Shown piece by piece: positions 1 to 9,574 of a DNA stretch of 64,000 nt; positions within the stretch are counted from its first letter, which is position 1; every line of letters starts with the position of its first letter. The position numbers and the translations under genes are program-made. The notes below the pieces were generated by a model. That model was not told the DNA's origin and did not search any database. It saw only the letters and a program-made list of their open reading frames with translations. Source of the stretch: Maridesulfovibrio sp. (GTDB lineage Bacteria > Desulfobacterota > Desulfovibrionia > Desulfovibrionales > Desulfovibrionaceae); contig NZ_OY780933.1 of assembly GCF_963676065.1 (NCBI RefSeq), positions 2,071,001-2,135,000 on the forward strand. The letters run 5' to 3'.

Positions 1-704
1 ACTTTGCCGTGATTCAGCCCGGCCAACCCGGAACCACAGTGGAAGCACAGCCGGTTATGGACGAGCTCGCCGTTTATCTTTCAGCAAAGCTGGGCGAGAA
101 GGTGCAGGGCGTATATTATAATGACCTGACAAAGGCACTTGATTATCTTGATAAAAATAAACCGGCATGGTCCATTTGCGGGTTGACGTTTTTTAAGAGT
201 TACTCTGCTAAATTTCCTATGACCCCGGTTGCTTCCACCCTGCCTCAGGGTATGAAAAAGGATGTCTGGCGTCTGATAGTTCCTGCAAGCGGCCCTGACT
301 CATATGAAGGAGTAACCGGAAAAGTATACGGCTCCATGCTGTATACCCCGCAATCACTCGAGATCCTGTTGGCCGGTAAAAAGGGCGGTAATTTCAGCCC
401 GGAAGGCACACGGAAGGCCCTGCGTATGTTGCGGAAAGTAAATAAAGGCCGGATCGCAGGAGTCGTGCTCGATGCTGTGCAGTACTCAGTAATAAAGGAT
501 TCGGACCGTTATTCCGGCACCAAGGTCATTTATACTTCTCCTGAGCTGCCCAACAGCCCGGTAGTCTGGTTCGGTGAGCCGACTGACGATGCTTTTCGGC
601 TTCAGTCCGTGTTGCTGGATATGTCCAAAGATCCGGCCGCCAACAATCTTTTAAAACTATTGCAGACTTCCGGTTTCAACCCTGCTGACAAGGATCTGAA
701 ATGA
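1..704 (+). CDS. PhnD-like periplasmic binding protein, 5'-truncated by window edge
   Basis: The reading frame is open to the left edge, so the N-terminus, including any signal peptide, lies outside the window. The visible part resembles the substrate-binding proteins of phosphate/phosphonate ABC transporters (PhnD family). It has a PGQPGTT stretch near the start, an ICGLTFF strand-turn, and a C-terminal part with VVWFGEP and an LQSVLLDM helix. No permease or ATPase follows; a TPR lipoprotein (ATGATG overlap at 701) and HpnH come next on the same strand. That context suggests an orphan binding protein or envelope sensor rather than a transporter subunit. The ligand cannot be read from the sequence. 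Confidence 0.7.
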   Translation, partial: FAVIQPGQPGTTVEAQPVMDELAVYLSAKLGEKVQGVYYNDLTKALDYLDKNKPAWSICGLTFFKSYSAKFPMTPVASTLPQGMKKDVWRLIVPASGPDSYEGVTGKVYGSMLYTPQSLEILLAGKKGGNFSPEGTRKALRMLRKVNKGRIAGVVLDAVQYSVIKDSDRYSGTKVIYTSPELPNSPVVWFGEPTDDAFRLQSVLLDMSKDPAANNLLKLLQTSGFNPADKDLK

Positions 705-1426
705 TGAAGCTGCCTCGCTTTATTCCGTTGCTTGTTCTGTTATTTATTTGTGGTTGCTCCGCAAAATATAACCTTCCTCTGTACGAATACAACGCTGATG
801 GAGTGGTACTCTGGAAACCGTGTTCACAGGCGCAGGCCGCAGTGCTCTTTAAGTCTTCAAAGGATGAAGATGTACTGCAGGGAGCGGCCTGTTCGGCATG
901 GCTGCTTGAAAGCGGAACAGTGGAGACCGCAGCTTACGCGGAATATTCTCAGGCAAGGCTGAAAAAATTTCTGAATAAAAATAATCAATCCGGTTTGGGA
1001 CACTATCTTTTGGCTTATTTAATTGCTAAAGAGGCTCAGCTTGCTCCTTTAAAGGGTCTTGACCTTGTGCCCCGGATGGAGCAAGAAGCACTCGCAGCGT
1101 CCAGACTGTCTCCGCAAGTTGACCACGGAGGTCCGGCCCGTTTTCTCGGTGAACTTTACCTGAAAGCCCCGGTTGCGCCCATCAGTATCGGAGACATGGA
1201 CAAGGCTTTGGAATACTACGAAAAGGCCGTAAAGATTGCGCCTGATTTTTCCATGAATCATCTCGGTCTCGCCACGGCGTTGCTGGAAGATGATGAAATG
1301 AAGGAAGCTTGCGCCCATTACGACAAGGCCCTGCAAAGCAAATGTTTTGATGCAAAATTATTAAAGATTGATTCTTGTAAAAAGCTGGTCAAGGCCTGCT
1401 CGGCCCCGAAGACCGCTGAAAAGTAA
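701..1426 (+). CDS. TPR-containing lipoprotein
   Basis: The N-terminus is a lipoprotein signal peptide: basic MMKLPR, a hydrophobic core, then FICGC, so the mature protein should start at about Cys19 and be lipid-anchored. The middle has short helical repeats, and a clear TPR unit (ALEYYEKAVKIAPDF, then HLGLATALLE and ACAHYDKAL) lies at about residues 165-215. It starts inside the stop codon of the upstream PhnD-like gene, which implies translational coupling and a joint envelope role. ATG codons at 701 and 704 are both possible. No catalytic motif is visible; a scaffold role is inferred from the TPRs. Confidence 0.75.
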   Translation: MMKLPRFIPLLVLLFICGCSAKYNLPLYEYNADGVVLWKPCSQAQAAVLFKSSKDEDVLQGAACSAWLLESGTVETAAYAEYSQARLKKFLNKNNQSGLGHYLLAYLIAKEAQLAPLKGLDLVPRMEQEALAASRLSPQVDHGGPARFLGELYLKAPVAPISIGDMDKALEYYEKAVKIAPDFSMNHLGLATALLEDDEMKEACAHYDKALQSKCFDAKLLKIDSCKKLVKACSAPKTAEK

Positions 1427-1462
1427 ACCCGCCTCAGATTCGGCGGTAAAGAGGTTGATACC

Positions 1463-2479
1463 TTGGCAATTCCTGCAATTCAAGTAGCTAGACTCGGCAA
1501 ATATATTCTCACTCAGACCTTGAAAGGTAATAAACATTACCCCTTGGTTCTTATGCTCGAACCCCTGTTTCAGTGCAATCTGCGCTGCAAGGGATGCGGT
1601 AAGGTCAACCAGCCTCCGGAAATTCTCAATAAGCGTCTTTCTGTTGATGAATGCATCGCTGCGGTGGAAGAGTGCGGAGCGCCTATTGTTTCCATTCCCG
1701 GTGGTGAGCCCATGCTGCATCCGGACATGCCGACCATCGTAAGTGAGCTGATCAAGCGCAAGAAATTTGTATATCTTTGCACCAACGGGATTCTGGTCCC
1801 TGAGCGTATCAATGAATTCAAGCCCAGCCCTTATCTGACTTTCAACCTTCATCTGGACGGACCGGCTGAAGTACATGATAAAGTTGTCTGCAAGCAGGGT
1901 GTTTTTGATGCGGCGGTAAGGACTATCAAACTGCTCAAGTCCAAGGGATTCAGGGTAAATACCAATACAACTCTTTTCGGTGGACAGACTGCTGAGAAGG
2001 CCGCTGAATTTTTCGATTTCCTCATGGATCTCAAAGTTGACGGCATGACTCTTTCCTCTGCGTTCAGTTATGAAGCCGCAGAAGATCAGGATGCTTTCCT
2101 GACCCGCCCGCAGAGTGAGAAGCTTTTCCGTGAAATTTTCACCATCGGTAAAGGCAAAAACTGGGATTTCAGCCACAGCAGCTTTTATCTAGATTTTCTT
2201 GCCGGAAATCAGCCCGACTATAAATGCTCTCCTTGGGGAAATCCCTGCCGTTCCGTACATGGCTGGCAGCGTCCCTGCTATCTGCTCGAAGACGGCTTCG
2301 TCTCCAGCTACAAGGAGCTTATGGAACAGACCGATTGGGACAAGTTCGGTGTAGGTAATGATCCCCGCTGCGCCAACTGCATGGTTCACTGCGGTTTCGA
2401 GCCCACAGCGGTTGCTGATTCCGTAAGGCGTCCCATTAAAGGAGCTCTGCTGGCACTGAAGGGTGTAAGCGTAAAATAG
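1463..2479 (+). CDS. hpnH: HpnH, adenosylhopane synthase (radical SAM)
   Basis: HpnH joins the 5'-deoxyadenosyl radical of SAM to diploptene, giving adenosylhopane, the first step of hopanoid side-chain extension. Cys38, Cys42 and Cys45 (CNLRCKGC) form the radical-SAM CX3CX2C site, followed by the glycine-rich SAM segment SIPGGEP and a C-terminal cysteine-rich part (CSPWGNPC, RCANCMVHCGF). The 338-residue length and the N-terminal MAIPAIQVARLGKYI are typical of the family. The start is TTG, chosen because GAGG lies 8-11 bases upstream and the family N-terminus begins there. Its usual partner HpnG is encoded convergently just downstream. Squalene-hopene cyclase is not in the window. Confidence 0.93.
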   Translation: MAIPAIQVARLGKYILTQTLKGNKHYPLVLMLEPLFQCNLRCKGCGKVNQPPEILNKRLSVDECIAAVEECGAPIVSIPGGEPMLHPDMPTIVSELIKRKKFVYLCTNGILVPERINEFKPSPYLTFNLHLDGPAEVHDKVVCKQGVFDAAVRTIKLLKSKGFRVNTNTTLFGGQTAEKAAEFFDFLMDLKVDGMTLSSAFSYEAAEDQDAFLTRPQSEKLFREIFTIGKGKNWDFSHSSFYLDFLAGNQPDYKCSPWGNPCRSVHGWQRPCYLLEDGFVSSYKELMEQTDWDKFGVGNDPRCANCMVHCGFEPTAVADSVRRPIKGALLALKGVSVK

Positions 2480-2542
2480 TCTGCTTTTGGGTCCGAAATT
2501 CTTACTCGGATTTTCGGCGGAAGCATCTTAAAAATGTTTTAA

Positions 2543-2578
2543 AAAACTCCGCAATATTTATCGATATTGCGGAGTTTT
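2543..2578. terminator. Bidirectional terminator between hpnH and hpnG
   Basis: A perfect inverted repeat (AAACTCCGCAATAT and its complement, loop about 6 bases) is flanked by A-runs on the left and T-runs on the right. It can end transcription of both convergent hopanoid genes. Confidence 0.85.
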
Positions 2579-3298
2579 TTATTTTAAAATTTCACCCAGT
2601 GCTTTTAAAGCCTTTGAATAATCCAATCCCATCGGGATTAACTCCAGTATCAGGCCGGGACGTTTTATGATGGATTTGAGAATTGGTGAAAGCTGAGTCC
2701 TGCCTGATTTATCAATTCCTCCCAGCGACTCTTCGGGAATGCCCCTTTTGTAATCGTCACTTACAGCGCGGAGGCAGCCGAAGGGAATTCCTGCTTCTCG
2801 TGCGGCCTGCGCGACTGCTACGGATTCCATATCCACAGCCAGAGCTCCGGTGCGCTCGTGCATGAAAAGCTTGTCCTGCGGGGTTAGCACAGGGCTTGCG
2901 GCCGTGATAAGTTTGCCGCACTGAATATTTCCGCAGGCCGGAATTATCATGCTTTTCGCTTTGGCGTCATTCTCGTTTTCAAACCATGATTCTATATCCG
3001 TGATATCGGAATGGATGCTTGTGGCGGCCACAAGGGTTCCGGCTTCGAGACCGGCCGCCAGTCCGCCGGAAACTCCGATACTCAGAATTAAATCAGGTTT
3101 TTCAGCACAAATGAGTCTTGCTGCTTCGGCAGCACGCGCAATGCCTATCCCGGAAATAATGCAGCGATAACTTACGTTGTTTATATTTGTTCCGGAGAGG
3201 ATCTGGAACTTACCTGTTTTTTCGTTTTGCGGTGCCGGGCAGACTGCTTGAGCTTCCTGTTCCATTGCCGCGACTATAGCGATTTTTATTGATTTCAT
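2579..3298 (-). CDS. hpnG: HpnG-type adenosylhopane nucleosidase/phosphorylase (MTA/SAH nucleosidase family)
   Basis: This belongs to the purine nucleoside phosphorylase/MTAN superfamily. It begins with a short strand and AAMEQEAQAV, has the glycine-rich ISGIGIARAAEAA and IGVSGGL segments, and ends with the nucleoside-binding GALAVDMESVAVAQAAREAG and an RAVSDD motif carrying the catalytic Asp. In hopanoid producers HpnG removes adenine from adenosylhopane, the product of HpnH; the adjacent convergent hpnH supports this over a general MTA/SAH nucleosidase. ATG at 3298 is preferred because AAAGGA sits 7 bases upstream; an in-frame extension to 3367 lacks such a site. A role in SAH recycling remains possible. 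Confidence 0.8.
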   Translation of the reverse strand: MKSIKIAIVAAMEQEAQAVCPAPQNEKTGKFQILSGTNINNVSYRCIISGIGIARAAEAARLICAEKPDLILSIGVSGGLAAGLEAGTLVAATSIHSDITDIESWFENENDAKAKSMIIPACGNIQCGKLITAASPVLTPQDKLFMHERTGALAVDMESVAVAQAAREAGIPFGCLRAVSDDYKRGIPEESLGGIDKSGRTQLSPILKSIIKRPGLILELIPMGLDYSKALKALGEILK

Positions 3299-3441
3299 TG
3301 CTAATCCTTTGGTAGTGATAGTCTTGGCGGAGGATAAATCAGATATGAAAACGGGTAAAGATACCAAATTACATATAAATTAATTTAAAAAATTGCCGAA
3401 ACCGTTTTCGAGTACTTCTGCGATGTGTTTTTATATCAATA

Positions 3442-3470
3442 TTGACACATAGTGAAAATGAAAATAATTA
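3442..3470 (+). promoter_or_regulatory. Candidate sigma-70 promoter of the chemoreceptor gene
   Basis: TTGACA (3442-3447) and TAATTA (3465-3470) are separated by 17 bp, upstream of the chemoreceptor start at 3528. The -35 is consensus and the -10 is four of six. Confidence 0.5.
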
Positions 3471-3527
3471 GCACACTGGGGTTATAGTGAGTGTATCATT
3501 CATAACTTTAATTAAGGTGGTTACCAT

Positions 3528-5693
3528 ATGAAGTGGTTCAGAAATTTAAGAATGATGTACAAGATCATGCTGCCGGTCGGAGTTCTATTGCTCCTGACTT
3601 TAGGTGGTATGGAGTATTTTGCAACGCAAAGTAGTTCTAAAGCTATTGAAAAAGCAGCAAAAAAAGAAATTTCGGCCCTTGCTGGAGAATATAGTGGACG
3701 TATTCTCAATTTTATGACCTATGCGCAAGGACAGACTCAGGGGTTGGCAAGCACTTTTGCCCAGTTTAGACGTAACAACATTGAACTGAGCAGAAAAGAT
3801 GCCATCGCCATGCTTGTAGGTCTCATCAAGGGTGATGATAATTTTATCGGCGGCAGTAACGGTTGGGAACCTAATGCATTTGACGGTCGCGATGCCGAAT
3901 ATGCAAATACTGAATTGCACGATAAAACCGGCCGACTCATTCCGTATGCTTTCCGGGCTGGCGGAGATATCAAGGTTGTTCCCCTTGCCGAGTATTTTGT
4001 ACCCGGTGACGGCGACTATTACCTAAAGCCCATTGAAAGGCGCAGACCGTATATTACTCCTCCTTATCCTTATGATGTTGATGGCAAGCGTTTCATGCTG
4101 ACGACTATCGGTTCACCCATCATGGTTGATGGGCGTCCTCTCGGTGTTGTTTGTGTGGATATGCCCATCACCAATATCAGCAAACTCGTTTCTGAGATTC
4201 ATCCTTACGGTACTGGTTATGCATGGTTGATGATGCCGAACGGCAACTTTATCTACCATCCGGTAGAAGAGCGTATTGGAAAAAATATGTTTGATTTAGA
4301 TCCGTCAGCCAATAAAGAGGATTTACATCGGGCATTAGCAGAAGGTGAACCTTATTTTGAGATTCGTGTCTCTGCAGCGAATGGTAAGAGATCCATGATT
4401 CAGTATGTCCCCATTGAATTCAAGAATAGCGGTCAACGCTGGTATCTTGCTGTCAGCGCACCATTGGATAAAATTCTTGCTGATGCGAACGCTCTTACCC
4501 GTGACCTTTTGACCATGGGGGGAATTGCCCTTGTCCTGGTCATGATTGCAATCTTCTTTGTTGCCCGCTCTATTTCCAAACCCATCAGAGTTATGGCCGA
4601 TGGAGCTATGGAAGTTGCAGGCGGTAACTTTAAAATCCGTCTTGACGAGTCCATTTTCGGTGGAGAACTCAAAACCCTGCATTCAGCTATGCGGGCAATG
4701 CTGACCGGGCTGGTTGAGAATATTTCCAAGGCTGAAAAAATGGCCGAGGAAGCCAAGGATCAAACGGAGAAAGCCCAGGTGGCTCTTGAGGAAGCTGACA
4801 AGTCCCGTGCTGAAGCTGAAAATGCCAAGCGCGAAGGCATGCTCCATGCTTCCGAGCAGTTGGCCGGTATTGTTTCTCAGGTAGCCAGTGCAAGCCAGGA
4901 GCTTACCGCCCAAATTGATGAATCCAGCCGTGGTTCTGAGATCCAGCGTGAACGCACAGCTGAGTCTGCCACTGCTATGGAACAGATGAATGCCAGTGTC
5001 TTGGAAGTTGCGCGTAACGCGGCCGAAGCTGCAGATTCCGCAGATAACGCTCGTACTGAAGCGGAGAATGGCGGACTCATCGTTAACGATGCGATTGAGC
5101 GAATTAACCGTGTTCAGAGTATGACCCTTGAAATGGAAAAAGGTCTGGGTACGCTCGGTGAGCAGGCTGATGGAATCGGCAAGATAATGAACGTGATCAC
5201 AGATATTGCCGACCAGACGAACCTGCTGGCCCTGAACGCAGCAATTGAAGCTGCCCGTGCCGGTGATGCCGGAAGGGGATTTGCGGTTGTTGCTGATGAA
5301 GTCCGGAAGCTGGCTGAAAAAACAATGGAAGCCACCAAGGAAGTCGGAGACTATATCTCTGCCATCCAGAGCGGTACCCGTGACAATATTGACGGTATGA
5401 CCAAAGCGGCAGCAGAAGTTTCTGCAAGCACCGAGCAGGCTAATAAGGCCGGCGAGGCGCTCAAAGGAATTGTCGAAATTGTCGATGAGACCGCAGGGCA
5501 GGTACGCAGTATCGCAACTGCTTCTGAAGAACAGTCTGCGGCAAGTGAACAAATCAACCGAAGCATTGAAGAGGTAAACCTTATTGCCAACGACAATGCT
5601 CAGGCCATGCGCGAGTCATCCACTGCTGTGGGAGAACTCATGCACCTCGGTGAGCAGCTTTCCGAACTGATTGAAGAGTTGCGCAAAGCTTAG
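3528..5693 (+). CDS. Methyl-accepting chemotaxis protein with dCache sensor
   Basis: This is a transmembrane chemoreceptor that would signal to the CheA/CheW complex. TM1 lies at about residues 12-30. A roughly 300-residue extracytoplasmic region follows with dCache features, including the PYPYDVDGK and [17 protein letters not shown] strands of the membrane-distal fold. TM2 ([19 protein letters not shown]) is at about 335-353, then a HAMP domain, a long coiled coil, and the MCP hairpin tip with [18 protein letters not shown] near residue 562. There is no C-terminal CheR/CheB-tethering pentapeptide. AAGGTGG sits upstream of the ATG. It is monocistronic, with its own promoter and terminator. 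The ligand is not predictable; dCache domains often bind amino or organic acids. Confidence 0.93.
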   Translation: MKWFRNLRMMYKIMLPVGVLLLLTLGGMEYFATQSSSKAIEKAAKKEISALAGEYSGRILNFMTYAQGQTQGLASTFAQFRRNNIELSRKDAIAMLVGLIKGDDNFIGGSNGWEPNAFDGRDAEYANTELHDKTGRLIPYAFRAGGDIKVVPLAEYFVPGDGDYYLKPIERRRPYITPPYPYDVDGKRFMLTTIGSPIMVDGRPLGVVCVDMPITNISKLVSEIHPYGTGYAWLMMPNGNFIYHPVEERIGKNMFDLDPSANKEDLHRALAEGEPYFEIRVSAANGKRSMIQYVPIEFKNSGQRWYLAVSAPLDKILADANALTRDLLTMGGIALVLVMIAIFFVARSISKPIRVMADGAMEVAGGNFKIRLDESIFGGELKTLHSAMRAMLTGLVENISKAEKMAEEAKDQTEKAQVALEEADKSRAEAENAKREGMLHASEQLAGIVSQVASASQELTAQIDESSRGSEIQRERTAESATAMEQMNASVLEVARNAAEAADSADNARTEAENGGLIVNDAIERINRVQSMTLEMEKGLGTLGEQADGIGKIMNVITDIADQTNLLALNAAIEAARAGDAGRGFAVVADEVRKLAEKTMEATKEVGDYISAIQSGTRDNIDGMTKAAAEVSASTEQANKAGEALKGIVEIVDETAGQVRSIATASEEQSAASEQINRSIEEVNLIANDNAQAMRESSTAVGELMHLGEQLSELIEELRKA

Positions 5694-5718
5694 CCCGATA
5701 AATTAAATGAACATTCAA

Positions 5719-5747
5719 GGGCCGGGGTTTTCTCCGGCCCTTTTTTT
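5719..5747 (+). terminator. Terminator of the chemoreceptor gene
   Basis: A GGGCCGG...CCGGCCC hairpin with an 8-base loop is followed by seven T residues. Confidence 0.85.
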
Positions 5748-5849
5748 GTTCGCTGATTGGTGGGCTTGGCGATAGTGGTTGACTTGGAGTTAACAGGAGA
5801 ATAGTCAGGGATTGGTTATATAATCGTTTAGTTGTGAGGTCCTTGCGTT

Positions 5850-6956
5850 ATGAATCAACGTATGTATTTTTTGGATAATTTGCGGGCTGTGGTCATATTA
5901 CTGGTCGTGGTGCTGCATGTTTCGCTTTGCTACATGAAGTTCAGTCCCGAGTGGTGGTTTGTTATTGATCCGGAACAGAGCATGTTTTTCACCTATGTTG
6001 TAATGCTCGTCGATGTGCCTATTATGGCCATAATGTTTTTTCTTGCCGGGTATTTTGCCCTGCCGTCTCTGCAGAAACATGGTATGCAGGGGTTTTGGCT
6101 TGCTAAATTACGGCGTATTATTATCCCATGGGTGCTGGGCGTACTGTTTTTGACCCCCCCGGCGATGTATATGATCCTGCTTTCCAGAGGTATGGCTCCG
6201 GGGTACATGGATTTCTGGACCGGAAAGTTCTGGAGCTCAATGTTCAGCCAGTCCGTGTACTGGTTTCTGGGTATGCTGGTCGTTTTTTACCTTAGCCTCT
6301 GCGGCTGCTACCGGTTTTTACCCCGGCTGCAGAGTCCTCCACGGTTCAGCCGGAATCCTTCACCTGTGTTCCCTATCCTTTTTATTACCACTACAGCCGG
6401 TATTTTTCTGGGCATGAATCAGTTTTTCCCGGTTGATACATGGATTTCAGACTATTACTTGATTGTTTTCCAGCCGTTGCGGGTATTTGTCTATCTGCTT
6501 TATTTCTGGCTCGGTATACTCGCGTGGAAACGCAACTGGTTCACCCGACAGGGCTATACGCCGCATATCGTGCCATGGCTGATAGTTGCAGCCGTATCAG
6601 CGGTCATTTATCTTACCTTTAAAGGTATGATGCACGCCCGCGGAACCGAATTCCCCATCCGGCTCGGCAATGCTCTCGGCTTTAATGTCTTTGCCTACAG
6701 CACGCTCATGACCGGGGTCGCAATATTCAAGGCGTTTGTGAACAGCCATAACGGGTTCTGGAAATCATTTTCCGCAAGTTCTTACGGTATCTATCTTTTC
6801 CATTCCCTCGCTGTTTATTACGGGGCTTACTATCTGCTTGGCATGGAGGCTTCCCCGTTCATCAAGGCTCCGATACTGCTGATAGGAGCGACCATGTCAT
6901 GCTGGGTGCTGACTGTTGCTTTGAAGAAGATTAAAGGCGTATCTTCTGTCCTTTAA
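5850..6956 (+). CDS. Acyltransferase-3 (OafA/YrhL-type) membrane protein
   Basis: This is an integral membrane protein with about ten hydrophobic segments. It begins with the family signature YFLDNLRAVVILLVVVLHV, in which the histidine at the end of TM1 is the conserved catalytic candidate, and contains FFLAGYFALPSL and the membrane-edge LRRIIIPW motif, both typical of acyltransferase-3 enzymes. These enzymes transfer acetyl or other acyl groups to sugars, lipids or glucans at the membrane. The gene stands alone between two terminators, so there is no context for the acceptor. A family member in glucan or O-antigen modification is the nearest guess. Confidence 0.85.
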   Translation: MNQRMYFLDNLRAVVILLVVVLHVSLCYMKFSPEWWFVIDPEQSMFFTYVVMLVDVPIMAIMFFLAGYFALPSLQKHGMQGFWLAKLRRIIIPWVLGVLFLTPPAMYMILLSRGMAPGYMDFWTGKFWSSMFSQSVYWFLGMLVVFYLSLCGCYRFLPRLQSPPRFSRNPSPVFPILFITTTAGIFLGMNQFFPVDTWISDYYLIVFQPLRVFVYLLYFWLGILAWKRNWFTRQGYTPHIVPWLIVAAVSAVIYLTFKGMMHARGTEFPIRLGNALGFNVFAYSTLMTGVAIFKAFVNSHNGFWKSFSASSYGIYLFHSLAVYYGAYYLLGMEASPFIKAPILLIGATMSCWVLTVALKKIKGVSSVL

Positions 6957-6990
6957 GATTCCCTCGCCGCCTTACACGTTGATTTGAACC

Positions 6991-7024
6991 AAAAAACTCC
7001 GCAGTACTTGAAAGTACTGCGGAG
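6991..7024. terminator. Bidirectional terminator
   Basis: An AAACTCCGCAGTACTT stem with a GA loop and its perfect complement, flanked by A and T runs, serves the acyltransferase gene (+) and the Lon-like gene (-). The AAACTCCGCA arm is the same as in the hpnH/hpnG terminator. Confidence 0.85.
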
Positions 7025-7058
7025 TTTTAAATTTTTTTACGGTTGTTGTACGTGATTT

Positions 7059-9554
7059 TTACTTGCCGCATCCGCAGCTTTTACCGCTTTCTTTTTTGCT
7101 GTCATCCTTCTCCTCGTCATCGGAGCCGAATTTTTTGAGTCCTTCTGCGAGGTTTATCAGTTTTGCATCTACCTGACCGTAGATGGAATCTTCGGGATAT
7201 TTACCGTCGCTGTCTTTTTCCCCGGCTGCTGTTCCGGTCAGGATCTCAATTCCCTGCTCGATGTTTTCCACCGACCAGATATGGAATTTGCCTTCACGCA
7301 CGGCCTCCACAACTTCTTTACGGAGCATGAGGTCTTTGACGTTTGGTTCGGGTATCATGACTCCCTGATTACCGGTCAGTCCGGCATGTTTACAGCAGAG
7401 ATAAAATCCTTCAACTTTCTGGTTAACACCGCCGATTGGCTGTACTTCTCCTTTCTGGTTAACAGATCCGGTCACGGCGATATCCTGACGGATGGGAACA
7501 TCCGCAAGGGAGGAGAGCAGGGCGTAAAGCTCGGTGGATGAGGCCGAGTCTCCGTCGATGCCTCCGTAAGATTGTTCAAAAGCGATGCTGGCGGTCAGAG
7601 ATAGCGGTTTATCCTGAGCAAATTGACGGCGCAGGAATCCTGAAAGGATGAACATTCCTTTATTATGGGTCGGGCCGGACATTTCGGCTTCACGCTCAAT
7701 GTTGATTATGCCGCCCTTGCCCATGGCCGTAACGGCGGTAATGCGCGAGGGCTTGCCGAAGGAATAATCGCCCATGGAATATACAGCCAGACCGTTGACC
7801 TGCCCGACTACAGCGCCGTCGGTATCAACGTAAAGGCTGCCGCGGTCTATCATTTCCTGCAAACGTTCTTCAGTCTGGTTTGAACGTTTCCGATGGGCGT
7901 CAAGTGCCTGATCTACATGTTTGGCTTCCACGGCGGTTGAACCGTTGCGGGATGCGTAGTGGCTGGCTTCAGCCAGTAAATCGGCCAGCAGCGGAAACGA
8001 GGTTGTAATTTTTTCCTGTCGTCCGGACATCCTTACTGCCTGCTCGACGATCGCAGCCACGCCGGTCCGGTCAAAGGGCATAAGTTTATCTTTTTCCACC
8101 ACCCGGCTGATGAATTTTGATACGGCATTGATTGCATCGGTATCCCGGTCCATGGAAGTCTCGAAGTCCGCGCGGACCTTGAAAATCTTGGGTACATCAG
8201 GATCATAATGCCGCAGCAGCTGGTAAAGGTACGGAGCACCGAGAACGACCACTTTCACTTCCATATCGATGGGTTCCGGTTTAAGGCCGGTGGAGGATAT
8301 GAAATAGTAGGGATCGAAGGTCTGAATCTCTATTTTTTCTGTTTTCAGGGAACGTTTCAGGGTCGGCCACACTCCCGGTTCAACAATGGCGTCCATGAGA
8401 TTTATAACCAGATAGCCGCCGTTGGCCTTGATAAATGAACCGGCTTTGATCTTGGTAAAATCGGTGCGCCAGCCTCCGTGCCTGTCCATAACCCTTTCGA
8501 TGGAACCGAACAGGTTGCGATAGGTGGGGTACGATTCAAAAATAACCGGAGGACTGCTCTGTTCGGAGTTATCCACCAGCAGATTAACCTGATAAGGATG
8601 AAGTATCGCTTCGGCCTGCGGCGGCATGAACATCATCCCACCTTCTCCTGCGTGCGGCTTTCTGCCTATCATGCGCAGGGAATCAAGGTCATTGCTCATC
8701 TCTTCAAGCATTTCATCAAAATACTTTAAGATTTTTGGGTCAGAGTATTTTTCCTTAAGCGGCGCTATCAGGTCCTGAGCAAGATTCATGAACATGAGCT
8801 TGTCCACGTCTTCACTCTTTTTCTTCACTTCTTTTTGAAGTTTGCGGACCTGCGTGAGTATATTGTCAATTTCTTCCTTAAGATCCTTCTGCCGCTTTTT
8901 GAGTTTTTCAAATTCCTCGCGTGGAAAACGTCCCTTTTCGACCTTTTCTTCAAGTTGAATCATGCGGATGGGTTCGCCGTCCACCAGCGGAACCACATCC
9001 GGACGCTGGAATTGTCCCATCTGCATATTGACGATGACCAGACCGGAATCTTTAACCTTATCTTCCACGCCCTGAAAAAATTCGCGGGTCTGTTTCTCAT
9101 GCATTTCAATTATTTCATTCTTGCGGGCGATATATTCTTGACTTTCAAAAAGCTGCGGAACCTCGCGTTTGATACCTTCGAGGAAATCATGAATCTGTTT
9201 TTTAAAGGCGGCTCCATCACCGGCGGGCATACGGATCAGGACGGGGGATTCGGTTGCTTTGAAATTATTTACGTAGAGCAGGTCGTCCGGGCTTTTATCC
9301 GATTTTGAAAGATCGGTGAGCATCTTTTTTACGGTTGATTGCTTACCGGTATCGGCAGGTCCGGTTACAAAAATGTTGTAACCTTTTAGGGTCATGCCCA
9401 TGCCGAAGCGGAAAGCCTCAACTCCGCGGCACTGGCCTATTATTTCATTATCATGTTCAAGTTCCTCTGTGGTAGTGAATGGCAGCTCTTCGGGGTCCAG
9501 GGTCCATCTCAGATTTTCAAGCGGCAGTTCACGGTCCTTCAGGATGCTGGTCAT
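7059..9554 (-). CDS. Lon-family (S16) AAA+ protease, LonB/YcbZ-like
   Basis: This is an ATP-dependent serine protease. Walker A GPADTGKQST is at residues 65-74. A long coiled coil (about 210-270) is inserted in the ATPase region, and GGYLVINLMDAI precedes the second half of the AAA module. The C-terminal Lon proteolytic domain has the catalytic dyad Ser670 (DGDSAS) and Lys713 (GGVNQKVEGF), 43 residues apart as in Lon. The tail KSCGCGK is an unusual Cys pair at the very end. It lacks the N-terminal Lon substrate domain and matches the AAA_32 type. It is the second gene of an operon with hsp20, 20 bp downstream, with an AGGAG site. A protein quality-control role is likely. Confidence 0.9.
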   Translation of the reverse strand: MTSILKDRELPLENLRWTLDPEELPFTTTEELEHDNEIIGQCRGVEAFRFGMGMTLKGYNIFVTGPADTGKQSTVKKMLTDLSKSDKSPDDLLYVNNFKATESPVLIRMPAGDGAAFKKQIHDFLEGIKREVPQLFESQEYIARKNEIIEMHEKQTREFFQGVEDKVKDSGLVIVNMQMGQFQRPDVVPLVDGEPIRMIQLEEKVEKGRFPREEFEKLKKRQKDLKEEIDNILTQVRKLQKEVKKKSEDVDKLMFMNLAQDLIAPLKEKYSDPKILKYFDEMLEEMSNDLDSLRMIGRKPHAGEGGMMFMPPQAEAILHPYQVNLLVDNSEQSSPPVIFESYPTYRNLFGSIERVMDRHGGWRTDFTKIKAGSFIKANGGYLVINLMDAIVEPGVWPTLKRSLKTEKIEIQTFDPYYFISSTGLKPEPIDMEVKVVVLGAPYLYQLLRHYDPDVPKIFKVRADFETSMDRDTDAINAVSKFISRVVEKDKLMPFDRTGVAAIVEQAVRMSGRQEKITTSFPLLADLLAEASHYASRNGSTAVEAKHVDQALDAHRKRSNQTEERLQEMIDRGSLYVDTDGAVVGQVNGLAVYSMGDYSFGKPSRITAVTAMGKGGIINIEREAEMSGPTHNKGMFILSGFLRRQFAQDKPLSLTASIAFEQSYGGIDGDSASSTELYALLSSLADVPIRQDIAVTGSVNQKGEVQPIGGVNQKVEGFYLCCKHAGLTGNQGVMIPEPNVKDLMLRKEVVEAVREGKFHIWSVENIEQGIEILTGTAAGEKDSDGKYPEDSIYGQVDAKLINLAEGLKKFGSDDEEKDDSKKESGKSCGCGK

Positions 9555-9574
9555 GGCGGTCTCCTGTATGGTGA

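Noticed and set aside
1361..2176. 271-codon open frame antisense to hpnH
   Set aside because: It overlaps the certain radical SAM gene, with no motif or ribosome site.
4683..5552. 289-codon open frame antisense to the first chemoreceptor
   Set aside because: Composition mirrors the MCP coiled coil; no family motifs or start signals.
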